Shown: positions 43,774-52,568, numbered from the stretch's first letter. The stretch is DNA of 64,000 nucleotides from Paraherbaspirillum soli (GCF_042654985.1 NZ_JBHSMT010000014.1:124001-188000); one strand, 5' to 3'. The notes: generated from the sequence alone by a model not told the origin. Numbers and translations are program-made.

Positions 43774-43989
43774 ATGACTGAAGCGACGAAAGCCAACGAA
43801 CAAGTGACGTCCAACATGAACAACCAAGCCAGGGCCGAGGCCGACAAGCCCGTTGCCGTACCGTCCGCGCCCGCCGATGCCAGTCAGCCGGTGGTGTCAG
43901 GCTCGTCCGGGGAGGCCGGGCAGAGCGAGGATTTCGAAGACTTCTCTCTGGACGACATCGAGGTTATCGAAAGCAAGGTATTTGCGTAA
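43774..43989 (+). CDS. tglA: Scaffold/precursor peptide, TglA-type
   Basis: A 71-residue hydrophilic peptide with strong GGAGG ribosome site 7 bases before ATG. The N-terminal and middle parts are low-complexity (Ala, Pro, Gln, Ser). The last third is acidic and looks conserved in style: EDFEDFSLDDIEVIESKVFA. There is no Cys at all, and it ends in Ala. A lanthipeptide or thiopeptide precursor would need Cys, Ser or Thr in a C-terminal core. A pearlin scaffold instead receives Cys at its C-terminus after translation, so a Cys-free peptide ending in Ala fits that pathway. It is placed between the protease and the DUF692 gene. Confidence 0.85.
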   Translation: MTEATKANEQVTSNMNNQARAEADKPVAVPSAPADASQPVVSGSSGEAGQSEDFEDFSLDDIEVIESKVFA

Positions 43990-44002
43990 CCTTACCCCGC
44001 AG

Positions 44003-44030
44003 CCCGGCCGGTGCGAGCGCAGCGGCCGGG
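44003..44030 (+). promoter_or_regulatory. GC-rich stem-loop between scaffold peptide and oxidase genes
   Basis: CCCGGCCG (44003-44010) pairs with CGGCCGGG (44023-44030), loop 12 bases, no T-run. Placed 14 bases after the peptide stop, it could stabilise or attenuate the transcript so that the peptide is made in excess over the enzymes. Confidence 0.55.
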
Positions 44031-44053
44031 GCGACTAAAACAACGGAGCCACC

Positions 44054-44986
44054 ATGAAATTTGCGAAACCGTCGTCGATCGGCATCGGCTTGCAGTACAA
44101 CCCGGAGATCCTCGACTGGTTTCCGTTCAAGGAAGTCGAGGTCGATCTTTTTGAGGTGCTGCTCGACAATCTGATGGGCCCGCTCGACGGTCCGTATCTG
44201 ATGCGACCGGCCGCGCGCGAGCAGCTGTCAACGATCCGCGATTACGGACGCCTTCTCGCGCATTCCAACTATGGCTGCGACTTCGGCTTCGCGCCATTGG
44301 AGACGACTGCGGCGGTGAGGCGTCATGTGCCGCTAGCAAAGTGGCTGGGCAGCCCGTGGGTCGCCAACCACTGCTTTTATGGAGAGGAGTCCTGGCTCGA
44401 CATCTGGAGCAGTCCGCTGCAATTCTCAGAGGCCGAAATCGCACGCTGCGCAGAGCGCGCGAGCGCGTTGCAGGACGCCTACGGCATGCCGCTTGCGCAC
44501 GAAAACGCAGCGTATTACATGCCATGCCCCGGCGCGCAAATGCGCGAGGCCGAGTTCATGGCGCGCCTGGTCGAGCGGGCCGGCACCTTCCTCCATCTGG
44601 ACCTGCACAACATCTACACCAATGCGATCAATCTGGCCGGCTTCGATCTGGCCGACTACCTCGATACGATCCCCCTGGAGCGCGTGGTTGCCATCCATCT
44701 GGCCGGCGGCAGCTGGTACGGCGGCAGTTATCACGACTGGCACGATAGCAAGGTCCCCGAGCCGGTATGGGACCTGCTTGAGAACGTGTTGTCGCGCGCG
44801 CAGCCGGCCGCGGTGATTCTTGAGTACCAGGGACAGGCGCATCACGCGGGAACGCGGGTGATGGGCAAGGCCAACGTCGAAGCCGATCATGCGATGATTT
44901 GCGACGACCTTGCGCGCGCCCGATCGATCTGGAATCGCTATCAGGGCGCGTGCCTTGAGGAACGGGACATGGTGGCCGCGCAATGA
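44054..44986 (+). CDS. tglH: DUF692/MNIO multinuclear iron oxidase (TglH-type)
   Basis: A 310-residue TIM-barrel protein of the MbnB/TglH family. Candidate iron ligands occur in LLAHSNYGCDFGF (His about 70), VANHCFYGEESW (about 105), LAHENAAYY (Glu about 148), FLHLDLHNIYTNAINL (about 180-190), VAIHLAGGSWYGG (about 214) and AVILEYQG (Glu about 257). TglH with TglI removes the beta-methylene of a peptide C-terminal Cys in an iron- and O2-dependent reaction. The stop overlaps the partner gene start (ATGA), supporting a tight complex. Confidence 0.92.
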   Translation: MKFAKPSSIGIGLQYNPEILDWFPFKEVEVDLFEVLLDNLMGPLDGPYLMRPAAREQLSTIRDYGRLLAHSNYGCDFGFAPLETTAAVRRHVPLAKWLGSPWVANHCFYGEESWLDIWSSPLQFSEAEIARCAERASALQDAYGMPLAHENAAYYMPCPGAQMREAEFMARLVERAGTFLHLDLHNIYTNAINLAGFDLADYLDTIPLERVVAIHLAGGSWYGGSYHDWHDSKVPEPVWDLLENVLSRAQPAAVILEYQGQAHHAGTRVMGKANVEADHAMICDDLARARSIWNRYQGACLEERDMVAAQ

Positions 44987-45831
44987 ACGCACACACCGTT
45001 TGGACTACCTGGCGCCGCATTTTGCGCGAAGAGCCGCTGCATGCGGCGATACTGAGCGGCGATTGCACGGATCTGCAGCAGCGCTTCCTTTTATCGGATG
45101 ACGAAGCCGAGGCAGCCTTGCATTACGCGCGCGACGCACGCAGCGCCCGCTGGTTTGTCGAGAACTATCGGTTCCGCATGGGGAATTCGTTCCTGAACGC
45201 TCTTGAGACCGGAGCGCCGCTGACATTGCGCGCACTGATGGCGGGCGGGCATGAGATCTCCGGGCTTGCGACGGATTTTTTAAACTCGGTCGGCTGGCGC
45301 GACTACGGGCCGTTCGTCTACACCTTCTGTGCCGACGCACTCGACTATCTGAAGAACCAGCCGGCGGTGGTGCGCCTGGCGGGAATGGCGGACCTGATCG
45401 GGCTTGAAGCGGCGGCGGTCGCAACCTTGCGCCGTTGCGCTGCGCAACCTGCGCGCACCGATCCGCATGGCGGTCCGCAGCAGGCCGGACAGGCGGAAAA
45501 GAAATGGTCGCAAACTGGCTGCGCCACGCTGTACCGATCATCGACGCAACTGGGCCAATGGTTGCGCGACAAGGCGACCCTAGGCCGCGTGCCGCTGCCG
45601 TCAGGCGATACAATTTTTGTCGCCTACTTTGTCGACGATGAGCACACCCACCGTTTCGCGACGCTGCCCGCGCGCGCGGAAGAGCTGTACGCGGCGCTTG
45701 CCGCGCCGGCTGACCGGCAGGAGCTGTCGGCGCGACTCGCGACCCGCGGCGCGGCGCCGCTGACGCCTGACGACGAGCGATTTCTTGCGCTGCTGCAGCA
45801 ATGCCGGGCGATTGCCGAGCGCTGGGCATGA
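44983..45831 (+). CDS. tglI: Partner protein of the DUF692 oxidase (TglI-type)
   Basis: A 282-residue soluble protein directly coupled to the DUF692 gene by ATGA and to the ligase gene by another ATGA. The N-terminal half is helical (residues ~1-150). The C-terminal half may be a RiPP-recognition-like domain (TIFVAYFVDDEHTHRFATLP, about residues 205-225). MNIO enzymes usually need such a peptide-binding partner (MbnC, TglI). I recognise it mainly by position and size, not by a diagnostic motif. Confidence 0.75.
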   Translation: MNAHTVWTTWRRILREEPLHAAILSGDCTDLQQRFLLSDDEAEAALHYARDARSARWFVENYRFRMGNSFLNALETGAPLTLRALMAGGHEISGLATDFLNSVGWRDYGPFVYTFCADALDYLKNQPAVVRLAGMADLIGLEAAAVATLRRCAAQPARTDPHGGPQQAGQAEKKWSQTGCATLYRSSTQLGQWLRDKATLGRVPLPSGDTIFVAYFVDDEHTHRFATLPARAEELYAALAAPADRQELSARLATRGAAPLTPDDERFLALLQQCRAIAERWA

Positions 45832-48335
45832 ACATGCAGCTTTCCTCCTATTTCTGGATCCGTTCTGCGGGGTTTCCCATTAGCTGGCTCGAGCGATTCG
45901 CAGTCCATCTGGATGATGCGCAAGTCGCCCATGCCGATGCGCTTCGCATTGAGATCGACGCCAGGATCGACAGGATACGCGACGCTCTGCTGCAGGCCGG
46001 TTCGTCGGCTGCGCTCAAGATCGTGCGCAAGCTCAAGGACGGCACCGCGCTGAACGGCAAGGACTGGCCGGCGGGTCAGGAAGATTTATACCAGCGTGAA
46101 GTAGCGCCGCTCTATGCCGCGCAGGCGGCGCTGGCGGGTAATGCTGCCGCGCTCGAAGCGCAGTTCAAGGACGCGGCCGAACTCAGCCGTCGCGCACTCT
46201 TCGAGACATTGACCGACCCATTGGTGCGGGAGGCGGTGTTCCTGTCCAATCCGAGCGCCCTGGAACGGCTGACCGCGCTGGCGGACAGCGCCCCGGAGCG
46301 GGTCGACAACCGGATGCGGCAAAGATTGCGCCTGGCCTGGAGCTATATCCAGCGCCTGTGCGCGAAGAATGACACGACCAGCTTTTTCGGGCCGATAGCG
46401 TGGGGCGAGTTTCGTGCCGCCGATGCCGCTGCGGATGCGCAGTCGCTCAGCGTCGTATCCTCTCCGGGCAACTGGATCGCTGAGCGCCGCACTTATTTCG
46501 AGCACTGGGTGGTGTCGCGCGTCGCCGACTGCATCTCGCAGGATGCGGTCTTGAGCGAGGCGCTGCCCATTTATCTCAGTGCCGCCTGCGTGCTGGTCGA
46601 TGGCGCACTGCATGTGCCGGCCAATCGCCGCATTGCCGTCGGCGGCGCAAGCGCGGCCGTGCTGACGGAACTGGAGCGCTGCCGCGCCGACGGAGTGCGG
46701 CGGGCCGAGTTGCACAGCAAGGCTGTCGCCGCCGGCTTCACTGCGCAGGAAGTCGACGATGCCATCGACGGCGTTCTTGAAAAGAGGGTGGCCCGGCAGG
46801 GCGTGCGCGTCGGCACGGGTCTGGCGGATCCGCTGGGCACATTGCGCGACCAACTGGCCGGCTTACGCGCAGCACCAGCCCGGGTGGTGTTCTGGAACAC
46901 GCTGCTCGACCAGCTTGAGGTTCTGCGCCAGCGTTTTGCCGCCGGGGATCTCGCCTTGCGCCAGCAGACCATGGCTTGCTGCGAGCAATTGCTGGCCGAC
47001 AACGGCGTCGATGTCAACCGCGAGCACGGCAAAATGTATGTCGGCCGTTTCCCGTTCTACGAAGATTGCGCCCGCAACGTCCAGGCGAGCATCTCCGGCG
47101 CGCTGCTCGGCGCGATCCGACAGGATCTGATGCCGCTGATGAGGCTGTACGACCGCCTGGCCGGGGCCGTTGCGTCTGAGCTGATGAGCGCGTACCTGGA
47201 CATCCGCGCAGGCTGCGGCGCGGACACGAGATGCGATTTCCTTTCCTTTGCCGGCGAGCTGCAACGGCACCGTATCGTCGAGGGCGTGATCCAGCGGCTC
47301 AGGCCGGTATTGCGGACCGCCTGGCAGAGCTTCGCCGGCGAGACGACAGCGGTCGGCGGCGAGATCGTGCTGGCGTCGCACGACCTTGAACGGCTGTTCG
47401 AGGTGTTCGATCGCGTCGGTTTGCAAGCGCATGGCGCGCTGCCGCTTGGCGCGACGGTGCATTCACCCGATTTTTTCGTCGCAGCGGCCAGCGTGGCTGC
47501 CATCAATGCCGGAGATTTTGACATCGTGATCGGCGAGGTGCATCCGACCGTGCACACCGTTTCACAGCCGGTCGCGCAACCGTTCTGCCCATTCAACGAG
47601 CAGATTCGCGCCGAAGTCTCGGCGCTATTCGCCGGACCGCGCCTGGTTGCGGCCGACTCGGACCGAACCTATCAGCGTTCGCATATCGACTGGCCCGACG
47701 TCGCGGAACTGTGGCAGGTCGAACTCCCAGGCGCCAGCGCGCGTGTGCCCGGTGAGCGGCGCGTGCCGGCAGGCCGTCTGGCTATCGTTGCCTGCGACGA
47801 CGTACTGTACGTCGAAGACTGTGCGAGCGGCAGACGCGAACACTTCCTTACCGTATTGCCCGGCGATCTGCATCGCGCATGTTTCGCGCTTGCGGCCGAC
47901 GTGCTTGGCGCCGGCGTCGGTCCCAGGATCCGCCATGGCAGGACGATCTGCAAGCGTCGGACATGGGAGATGCGCGCAGACGGCTTACCGTCGGTCGAGC
48001 GGGTGGCGGAGAGTGCACAGGGATTTTTAGCCTGGCGGCGCTGGGCTGCCGAGCAGCAGTTGCCGCGTTATGTGTTCGTGAAAGCGGACACCGAGCCGAA
48101 ACCGGTGTTCGTCGACTTCTGCTGCCCGCTATCGCTCGATGCACTGGCGTCCATCGCCGCGCGCGCCGAGATTCTCGCCGTGTCAGAAATGTTGCCAACG
48201 CCAGACCAGGCCTGGCTCGCGGACGAACGTGGCAACTACTGCACGGAGTTCCGTACCTCGATCAGCGCGATGACGGCACCATCGGTCGCGCCGATCGCCG
48301 CGGAAAATCGTATGCAGGAACCGCACTGCATTTAA
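45828..48335 (+). CDS. tglB: LanB-like peptide aminoacyl-tRNA ligase (PEARL, TglB-type)
   Basis: An 835-residue protein of the lantibiotic-dehydratase N-terminal family, opening with YFWIRSAGFPISWLERF (compare the VRSPAFPV start of LanBs) and carrying CAKNDTTSFFGPIAWGEF near residue 178. Full LanB dehydratases are about 1000 residues with a C-terminal glutamate-elimination domain; this one is shorter and shows none. No lanthionine cyclase is present. PEARLs of this shape use ATP and aminoacyl-tRNA to append an amino acid to a peptide C-terminus, Cys in the tgl case. ATG 45828 overlaps the upstream stop. Confidence 0.88.
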   Translation: MNMQLSSYFWIRSAGFPISWLERFAVHLDDAQVAHADALRIEIDARIDRIRDALLQAGSSAALKIVRKLKDGTALNGKDWPAGQEDLYQREVAPLYAAQAALAGNAAALEAQFKDAAELSRRALFETLTDPLVREAVFLSNPSALERLTALADSAPERVDNRMRQRLRLAWSYIQRLCAKNDTTSFFGPIAWGEFRAADAAADAQSLSVVSSPGNWIAERRTYFEHWVVSRVADCISQDAVLSEALPIYLSAACVLVDGALHVPANRRIAVGGASAAVLTELERCRADGVRRAELHSKAVAAGFTAQEVDDAIDGVLEKRVARQGVRVGTGLADPLGTLRDQLAGLRAAPARVVFWNTLLDQLEVLRQRFAAGDLALRQQTMACCEQLLADNGVDVNREHGKMYVGRFPFYEDCARNVQASISGALLGAIRQDLMPLMRLYDRLAGAVASELMSAYLDIRAGCGADTRCDFLSFAGELQRHRIVEGVIQRLRPVLRTAWQSFAGETTAVGGEIVLASHDLERLFEVFDRVGLQAHGALPLGATVHSPDFFVAAASVAAINAGDFDIVIGEVHPTVHTVSQPVAQPFCPFNEQIRAEVSALFAGPRLVAADSDRTYQRSHIDWPDVAELWQVELPGASARVPGERRVPAGRLAIVACDDVLYVEDCASGRREHFLTVLPGDLHRACFALAADVLGAGVGPRIRHGRTICKRRTWEMRADGLPSVERVAESAQGFLAWRRWAAEQQLPRYVFVKADTEPKPVFVDFCCPLSLDALASIAARAEILAVSEMLPTPDQAWLADERGNYCTEFRTSISAMTAPSVAPIAAENRMQEPHCI

Positions 48336-48367
48336 CCAGCACACCTTGTGGAAAGAAGAGAACGCTC

Positions 48368-48697
48368 ATGGAAATGACAAATATTCCTTTTGGCATCACG
48401 GACTGGTCGGACGTTCCAGTCGAGGAACACGCCGGAGTCACCGGCATGGCCTATTGGCGCACGCGCCAGTTCGACAGGATTCGCGTGCGCCGGGTCGATT
48501 ACTCGCCGGGCTACCTGGCCGACCACTGGTGCACCAAGGGGCACATTCTTTACGTACTTGAAGGCGCGCTCAGCACCGAGCTGGAAGACGGCCGCCGCTT
48601 CGAGCTGGAAGCCGGGAAAAGCTATCAGGTCGCGGACAACGCCGAGCCGCATCGTTCGTACACCGCCAACGGCGCCGCCTTGCTGATCGTCGACTGA
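48368..48697 (+). CDS. Small cupin (DHCW-type cupin-fold protein)
   Basis: A 109-residue single-domain cupin. GYLADHWCTKGHILYVLEGA (about residues 48-67) has the first cupin motif with the Asp-His-Trp-Cys arrangement of the DHCW-cupin group. FELEAGKSYQVADNAEPHRS gives the second motif with its His. It may bind a metal. It begins 32 bases after the ligase gene and is followed by a terminator-like hairpin, so it is the likely last gene of the pearlin operon. A role in tailoring or in product resistance is possible, with no direct evidence. Confidence 0.82.
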   Translation: MEMTNIPFGITDWSDVPVEEHAGVTGMAYWRTRQFDRIRVRRVDYSPGYLADHWCTKGHILYVLEGALSTELEDGRRFELEAGKSYQVADNAEPHRSYTANGAALLIVD

Positions 48698-48749
48698 CCC
48701 CGGATGGCCGCGATCCGGCTGATTATCCGGCTGGTTATCCCGGCGCTGC

Positions 48750-48776
48750 AACCGCTGCATTAGCGGGTTTTATTTT
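48750..48776 (+). terminator. Probable terminator of the pearlin operon
   Basis: AACCGCT (48750-48756), loop GCATT, then AGCGGGTT (48762-48769, one bulge), followed by TTATTTT. Just upstream the sequence ATCCGGCTG is repeated in tandem. The hairpin is modest in strength. Confidence 0.5.
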
Positions 48777-48788
48777 GAGGGATGCAAT

Positions 48789-50462
48789 GTGAGTAATTTC
48801 GATGCGGATCTGTCCAGGAATACAGCCAATTTTGCCGCTTTGACCCCCCTGGATTTCATCGCCCGAGCGGCCGCAGTGTATGGCGACAACCTCGCCGTGG
48901 TCTACGGCGCTTTGCGCCGTAACTGGCGCGACACCTATGCCAGGACGCGACGCTTGGCGAGCGCCCTGGCGCGCGCAGGGGTTGTGCGCGGCGATGTGGT
49001 GGCAACGCTCATGCCCAATACGCCGGCAATGATAGAGGCGCACTTCGGCGTGCCGATGGCGGGCGCGGTTCTCAGCGCGCTCAATACCCGGCTCGACACG
49101 TCGACCATGATCTATATGCTGCGCCACTCCCAGGCCAAGGTACTGGTGCTTGACGCAGAGTTCGTTGCGCATGCCATGGAAATCGCCCAGGCATGCCCTG
49201 CATTGAAGCTGATTGTCGATGCGGTTCCGGGGACGGCAGCAACAGCGCAACCGGATGGTTGGAAGGACTACGAAGATTTCCTGGACGGCGGCGACCCGGA
49301 GTATGCCTGGCTGCGTCCGACCGACGAATGGGAGGCGATTGCACTGAACTACACGTCGGGTACGACCGGCCAGCCGAAGGGCGTCGTCCTGCATCACCGC
49401 GGCGCCTGCCTCAGCGCACTGAGCATTGTCGTTGACTGGGATTTACCGCGACATCCCGTGTATCTGTGGACCTTGCCGCTGTTTCATTGCAACGGCTGGA
49501 GTTGCGCATGGGCAGTCGCCGCGCGCGCCGGGGTGAATGTCTGTCTGCGCCGCGTCGACGCCAACGCCATTCTCGATCTGATCCAGGCCGAACGCGTGAC
49601 CCACTACTGCGGCGCGCCTATCGTGCATGCGATGCTGGCCGACACGATCGAAGCCCGGCACGATAGCTGGCGCCGCGACACCGCGCACCGCGTGCATGCC
49701 ATGGTCGCTGGCGCCGCTCCATCGCCGACGCTGATCGGGCGTCTCGACGCATTGGGTTTTGAACTGACGCATGCGTATGGCTTGACCGAAACCTACGGCC
49801 CCGCAGCAATTTGCGCCCCCCATGCCAGCTGGACCGCGCTGGATGCGGCAGAGCGGACAGCGAAGACGGCGCGCCAGGGCGTCGCCTATCAACTGCAACT
49901 AGGCATGTCGGTGCGCGACCCGGAGACGCTTGAACTGGTTCCTGCGGACGGGGCCACGATCGGCGAACTGATGTTCCGCGGCAATCTATGCATGAAGGGC
50001 TATCTGCGCAATCCTGAAGCGACCCAGAAGGCGCTCAAGGATGGCTGGTTCCATACCGGCGATCTCGCGGTGACCATGCCCGACGGCTACGTGCAGATCA
50101 AGGACCGCAACAAGGACATCATCATCTCCGGCGGCGAGAATATTTCCAGCATCGATGTGGAAAACGCGCTGTACCAACACCCGGCCGTGGGCGCGGTCGC
50201 CGTTGTCGCGATGCCGGACGAGAAGTGGGGCGAGGTGCCGTGCGCGTTTGTCGAAACGCGGCCGGGCGCGGCGGTGAGCGCTGCCGAACTGATCGATCAT
50301 TGCCGCACGCGACTGGCCGGATTCAAGATGCCGAAGGCGATCTGGTTTTCGGAATTGCCGAAGACCTCAACGGGCAAGATACAAAAGAACGAATTACGCG
50401 CAATCGTTGCCGCGATGCAGAGCGCCAGGCCCGACAAGCCGCGCCTGGAACCGGCGATGTAG
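48789..50462 (+). CDS. AMP-forming acyl-CoA synthetase
   Basis: A 557-residue adenylate-forming enzyme. The ATP-binding P-loop is NYTSGTTGQPKGVVLHHRGA (about residue 187), then AYGLTETYGP, GWFHTGDLAVTMPDGYVQIK and the C-terminal lysine in SELPKTSTGKIQKNELR. This belongs to the medium/short-chain branch (AlkK, DmdB, AAE7-like), which activates acyl or methylthio-acyl substrates. The GTG start has GAGGG 8 bases before it. It is 54 bases upstream of the methylcitrate-synthase gene, so its product acyl-CoA could feed that enzyme. Confidence 0.9.
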   Translation: MSNFDADLSRNTANFAALTPLDFIARAAAVYGDNLAVVYGALRRNWRDTYARTRRLASALARAGVVRGDVVATLMPNTPAMIEAHFGVPMAGAVLSALNTRLDTSTMIYMLRHSQAKVLVLDAEFVAHAMEIAQACPALKLIVDAVPGTAATAQPDGWKDYEDFLDGGDPEYAWLRPTDEWEAIALNYTSGTTGQPKGVVLHHRGACLSALSIVVDWDLPRHPVYLWTLPLFHCNGWSCAWAVAARAGVNVCLRRVDANAILDLIQAERVTHYCGAPIVHAMLADTIEARHDSWRRDTAHRVHAMVAGAAPSPTLIGRLDALGFELTHAYGLTETYGPAAICAPHASWTALDAAERTAKTARQGVAYQLQLGMSVRDPETLELVPADGATIGELMFRGNLCMKGYLRNPEATQKALKDGWFHTGDLAVTMPDGYVQIKDRNKDIIISGGENISSIDVENALYQHPAVGAVAVVAMPDEKWGEVPCAFVETRPGAAVSAAELIDHCRTRLAGFKMPKAIWFSELPKTSTGKIQKNELRAIVAAMQSARPDKPRLEPAM

Positions 50463-50516
50463 GCGCTTTGCGGCCGACATTCAAGAAAATCATCAACTTA
50501 ACCAAGGAGCAACAAG

Positions 50517-51683
50517 ATGGATATGCCAGAACCCGTGTCAAGCAACACCGCTTTCAAACCCAAGAAATCTGTCGCCCTGTCCGGGGTAGTGGTCGGCGAT
50601 ACGCGCCTTTGCACAGTTGGCCGCGCGGGCAACGACTTGCACTATCGCGGCTACAACATCCTTGACATTGCCGACGTGTGCGAATTCGAAGAAATTGCCT
50701 ACCTGCTGGTGCATGGCGCGCTGCCGCGTCCCGCCGAGTTGAGCGCCTATAAGTCCAAGCTCCAGGCGCTGCGCGGCCTGCCTGCGGCGGTAAAGATGGC
50801 GCTTGAGGCGATTCCGGCATCGGCGCATCCGCTGGACGTGCTGCGCTCGGGTGTGTCGACGCTGGGCACGGTGCTGCCGGAAAAGGACGATCACGGCGTC
50901 TCCGGCACGCGCGACATCGCCGACAGGCTGATGGCTTCGCTGGGCTCGATGCTGCTGTACTGGTATCACTTCAGCAACAACGGCCGCCGTATCGAAGTGG
51001 AAACCGACGACGACTCCATCAGCGGGCATTTTCTCCATCTGCTGCACGGCCGCCCGGCGCCGGACCTGTGGGTACGGGCGCTGCACACCTCGTTCAATCT
51101 GTATGCGGAACATGAGTTCAATGCGTCCACCTTCACCGCTCGCGTCATCGCCAGCACCGGCTCCGATTTCTATTCTTCGATTACAGGGGCGATCGGTGCA
51201 CTGCGCGGCCCGAAGCACGGCTGCGCCAATGAAATCGCATTCGAGATCCAGAAGCGCTACGACACGCCGGATGATGCCGAGGACGACATCAGGAAGCGCA
51301 TCGAAAAGAAAGAGGTGATTATCGGCTTCGGACATCCGGTATACACGGTCGCCGATCCACGTCATCAGGTAATCAGGACCGTGGCAGAGCGACTGTCCGA
51401 TGCGGCGGCCAATCGTAAAATGTTCCAGGTCGCGGAACGCATCATGCATGTCATGGCGCAAACGAAAAAAATGTTCCCGAACATGGATTGGTTTTCTGCG
51501 ATTGCCTATCATCAGATGGGTGTGCCGACGGCGATGTTTACGCCGATTTTCGCCATAGCGCGCACGGCAGGCTGGAGCGCCCATGTGATCGAACAACGGA
51601 TAGACAACAAGATCATCCGGCCCAGCGCCAATTATGCAGGCCCGGAAAATCGTCCATTCGTGCCCTTGCAGCAGCGCACCTGA
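50517..51683 (+). CDS. prpC: 2-methylcitrate synthase/citrate synthase family enzyme
   Basis: A 388-residue type II-like citrate synthase of the PrpC branch, condensing propionyl-CoA (or a related acyl-CoA) with oxaloacetate. The signatures are VGRAGNDLHYRGYNILDIA, the catalytic His of GPKHGCANEIAFEI, the second His of GFGHPVYTVADPRH and the Asp region FPNMDWFSAIAYHQMGVP. PrpB, PrpD or AcnD, the usual partners, are absent here. An AAGGAG ribosome site is 7 bases from ATG. Together with the synthetase it could be a separate propionate branch or a tailoring pair for an unusual acyl substrate. Confidence 0.9.
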   Translation: MDMPEPVSSNTAFKPKKSVALSGVVVGDTRLCTVGRAGNDLHYRGYNILDIADVCEFEEIAYLLVHGALPRPAELSAYKSKLQALRGLPAAVKMALEAIPASAHPLDVLRSGVSTLGTVLPEKDDHGVSGTRDIADRLMASLGSMLLYWYHFSNNGRRIEVETDDDSISGHFLHLLHGRPAPDLWVRALHTSFNLYAEHEFNASTFTARVIASTGSDFYSSITGAIGALRGPKHGCANEIAFEIQKRYDTPDDAEDDIRKRIEKKEVIIGFGHPVYTVADPRHQVIRTVAERLSDAAANRKMFQVAERIMHVMAQTKKMFPNMDWFSAIAYHQMGVPTAMFTPIFAIARTAGWSAHVIEQRIDNKIIRPSANYAGPENRPFVPLQQRT

Positions 51684-51729
51684 GATATCCCGCGATGACC
51701 GTGACAGCCCTTGTAGACAAGAAAGCCCA

Positions 51730-52527
51730 ATGATGCGCCGATTGATTTTTTGCGTCCTTGCATGTGCGACGCTCACCTTGCATGCCCATGCCGACGATCT
51801 TGACGTCGCGCTCGACAAACTTGCTCCCGGACCGGACCGGGACGCGATTCTGCTCGGCCGGAATATCGTGTTCGACACGCCGCGCTATGCGGCGAAGTAC
51901 GTCTCCGGCGGCATATCCTGCGCGAGTTGCCACATTAACGGCGGAAGGCAGGCGCACGCCTCGCCGTGGTACGGCATTGTCGGCGTCATGCCGGCTTACA
52001 GCGCGCGTAGCGCAACGGTCGCATCCCTTGAGCAAAGGATCAATGAATGCTTCCGGCGCTCGGAGAACGGCAGCCCGCTGCCGTTCGGCTCAGCCGAAAT
52101 GAACGGCTTGCTGGCCTACATGTCCTTCATCTCGAAGGGGGTGCCGGCGGGAGAATTCGGTCCGGGGCGCGGGATGGGCAAACTGGCAGGCGCGGATCGT
52201 CCGGATGCGCTCCACGGCAAGACGATCTACGGCCAGAAATGCGCCGCCTGCCACGGCGCAAACGGCGGCGGCCTGCAAAGCAATGGCAGCTACAGCGTGC
52301 CGCCGCTATGGGGTGACGCCTCGTACAACATTGGGGCAAGCATGGCGCGCGTCGGGCCGGCGGCCGCATTCATCAAACATAATATGCCGCTCGGTCAGGG
52401 CGACACCTTGACCGACCAGGAGGCGCTTGACGTCGCCTACTACGTGACCCGTCAGCCGCGCCCGGATCTGGCGGGGAAGGCGGCGGATTGGCCTAACGGC
52501 GGCAAACCCGCCGATGCGCGTTACTGA
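51730..52527 (+). CDS. tsdA: Dihaem cytochrome c of the TsdA thiosulfate dehydrogenase type
   Basis: A 265-residue periplasmic cytochrome: signal peptide MMRRLIFCVLACATLTLHAHA, haem 1 at GGISCASCHINGG (about residue 64) and haem 2 at GQKCAACHGANGG (about 171). Between them INECFRRSENGSPLPFGS (Cys about 107) matches the TsdA region whose Cys is the unusual axial ligand of haem 1. TsdA couples two thiosulfate molecules to tetrathionate or does the reverse. Length and motifs agree, but the substrate is inferred. 46 bases after prpC. Confidence 0.82.
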   Translation: MMRRLIFCVLACATLTLHAHADDLDVALDKLAPGPDRDAILLGRNIVFDTPRYAAKYVSGGISCASCHINGGRQAHASPWYGIVGVMPAYSARSATVASLEQRINECFRRSENGSPLPFGSAEMNGLLAYMSFISKGVPAGEFGPGRGMGKLAGADRPDALHGKTIYGQKCAACHGANGGGLQSNGSYSVPPLWGDASYNIGASMARVGPAAAFIKHNMPLGQGDTLTDQEALDVAYYVTRQPRPDLAGKAADWPNGGKPADARY

Positions 52528-52568
52528 CCGGGTGCATTGCGCCGGATCCACTGAATCAGGGAGTGTTT

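Noticed and set aside
44054..45831. Methanobactin-type or copper-binding bufferin maturation by the DUF692 pair
   Set aside because: These systems modify Cys inside a Cys-bearing precursor. The adjacent peptide has none, and the presence of a PEARL-type ligase explains the Cys source better.
45828..48335. Lanthipeptide or thiopeptide cluster based on the LanB-like gene
   Set aside because: The LanB-like protein is too short for a C-terminal elimination domain, no cyclase or cyclodehydratase is present, and the precursor has no Cys. The neighbours (CmoA-like, DUF692) fit the peptide-scaffold pathway instead.
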